Shown: positions 6,146 to 6,171 of the stretch, piece by piece
How positions within the stretch are numbered: the first letter of the stretch is position 1
How the letters are laid out: each line of letters starts with the position of its first letter
From: Bacteroidota bacterium
Lineage (GTDB): Bacteria > Bacteroidota > Bacteroidia > UKL13-3
Reading direction: 5' to 3'
DNA length: 6,171 nt
NCBI GenBank assembly: GCA_947449515.1
Contig: CANFSD010000108.1
Location: forward strand, 1-6,171
Notes under the pieces: generated by a model
Seen by the model: the letters and a program-made list of their open reading frames with translations, nothing else
What the model was told of the DNA's origin: nothing
The model's database searches: none
Position numbers and translations under genes: made by a program

Positions 6146-6171
6146 CAGAAAAATTTGAGGTGCTAAATTAT

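Noticed and set aside
1..6171. Mobile element, defence system, CRISPR array or biosynthetic cluster.
   Set aside because: All five genes read as housekeeping or envelope functions. No transposase, integrase, terminal inverted repeats, spacer array or toxin-antitoxin pair was found on either strand.

Overview
The window looks like chromosomal DNA of a Bacteroidota member, probably in the Sphingobacteriia/Chitinophagia/Flavobacteriia range. The evidence is low-GC DNA, promoter elements of the Bacteroidota type (TTTG about 20 bp upstream of TAnnTTTG, exact as TATCTTTG upstream of mnmA), no Shine-Dalgarno sequences before the starts, a DUF6580-type membrane protein, and a secreted S8 peptidase with the N-terminal domain typical of this phylum. 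I see no insertion sequence, phage gene, CRISPR array, tRNA or rRNA. The genes read as ordinary housekeeping and cell-envelope genes.

Layout. Bases 1-1828 (minus strand) hold a secreted two-domain M16 zinc peptidase whose C-terminus is cut by the window edge. Bases 1829-2113 are a divergent intergenic region: it has a good promoter for the rightward gene and only a weak candidate for the leftward one. Bases 2114-2650 (plus) encode a 178-residue multi-pass membrane protein of the DUF6580 type. It is followed by a strong intrinsic terminator at 2684-2717 that lies inside the coding sequence of the convergent gene. Bases 2637-6092 (minus) form a compact three-gene unit read in the order mnmA (tRNA 2-thiouridylase), an uncharacterised lipoprotein, and an S8 subtilisin-like peptidase. 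The lipoprotein and peptidase genes overlap by four bases (ATGA). A promoter candidate for the unit lies at 6138-6145.

How they work together. MnmA is a cytoplasmic tRNA-modification enzyme, while the two genes behind it encode exported envelope proteins. The tight packing implies co-transcription, but no functional link to tRNA thiolation is visible. The M16 peptidase and the DUF6580 protein are divergently transcribed and may simply be neighbours.

Most unusual signals. (1) The palindrome GGTTCGAACC occurs exactly three times, all within the peptidase/lipoprotein pair. Two copies share a 17-bp identical core and are read in different frames, so protein conservation does not explain them. 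(2) A plus-strand terminator hairpin doubles as the codons for the PSGLY motif of the convergent peptidase. (3) The lipoprotein lacks an in-frame ATG upstream of its signal peptide, although one extra base in an A-run would create a textbook TAATG start. I do not see a clearly new biological system here.
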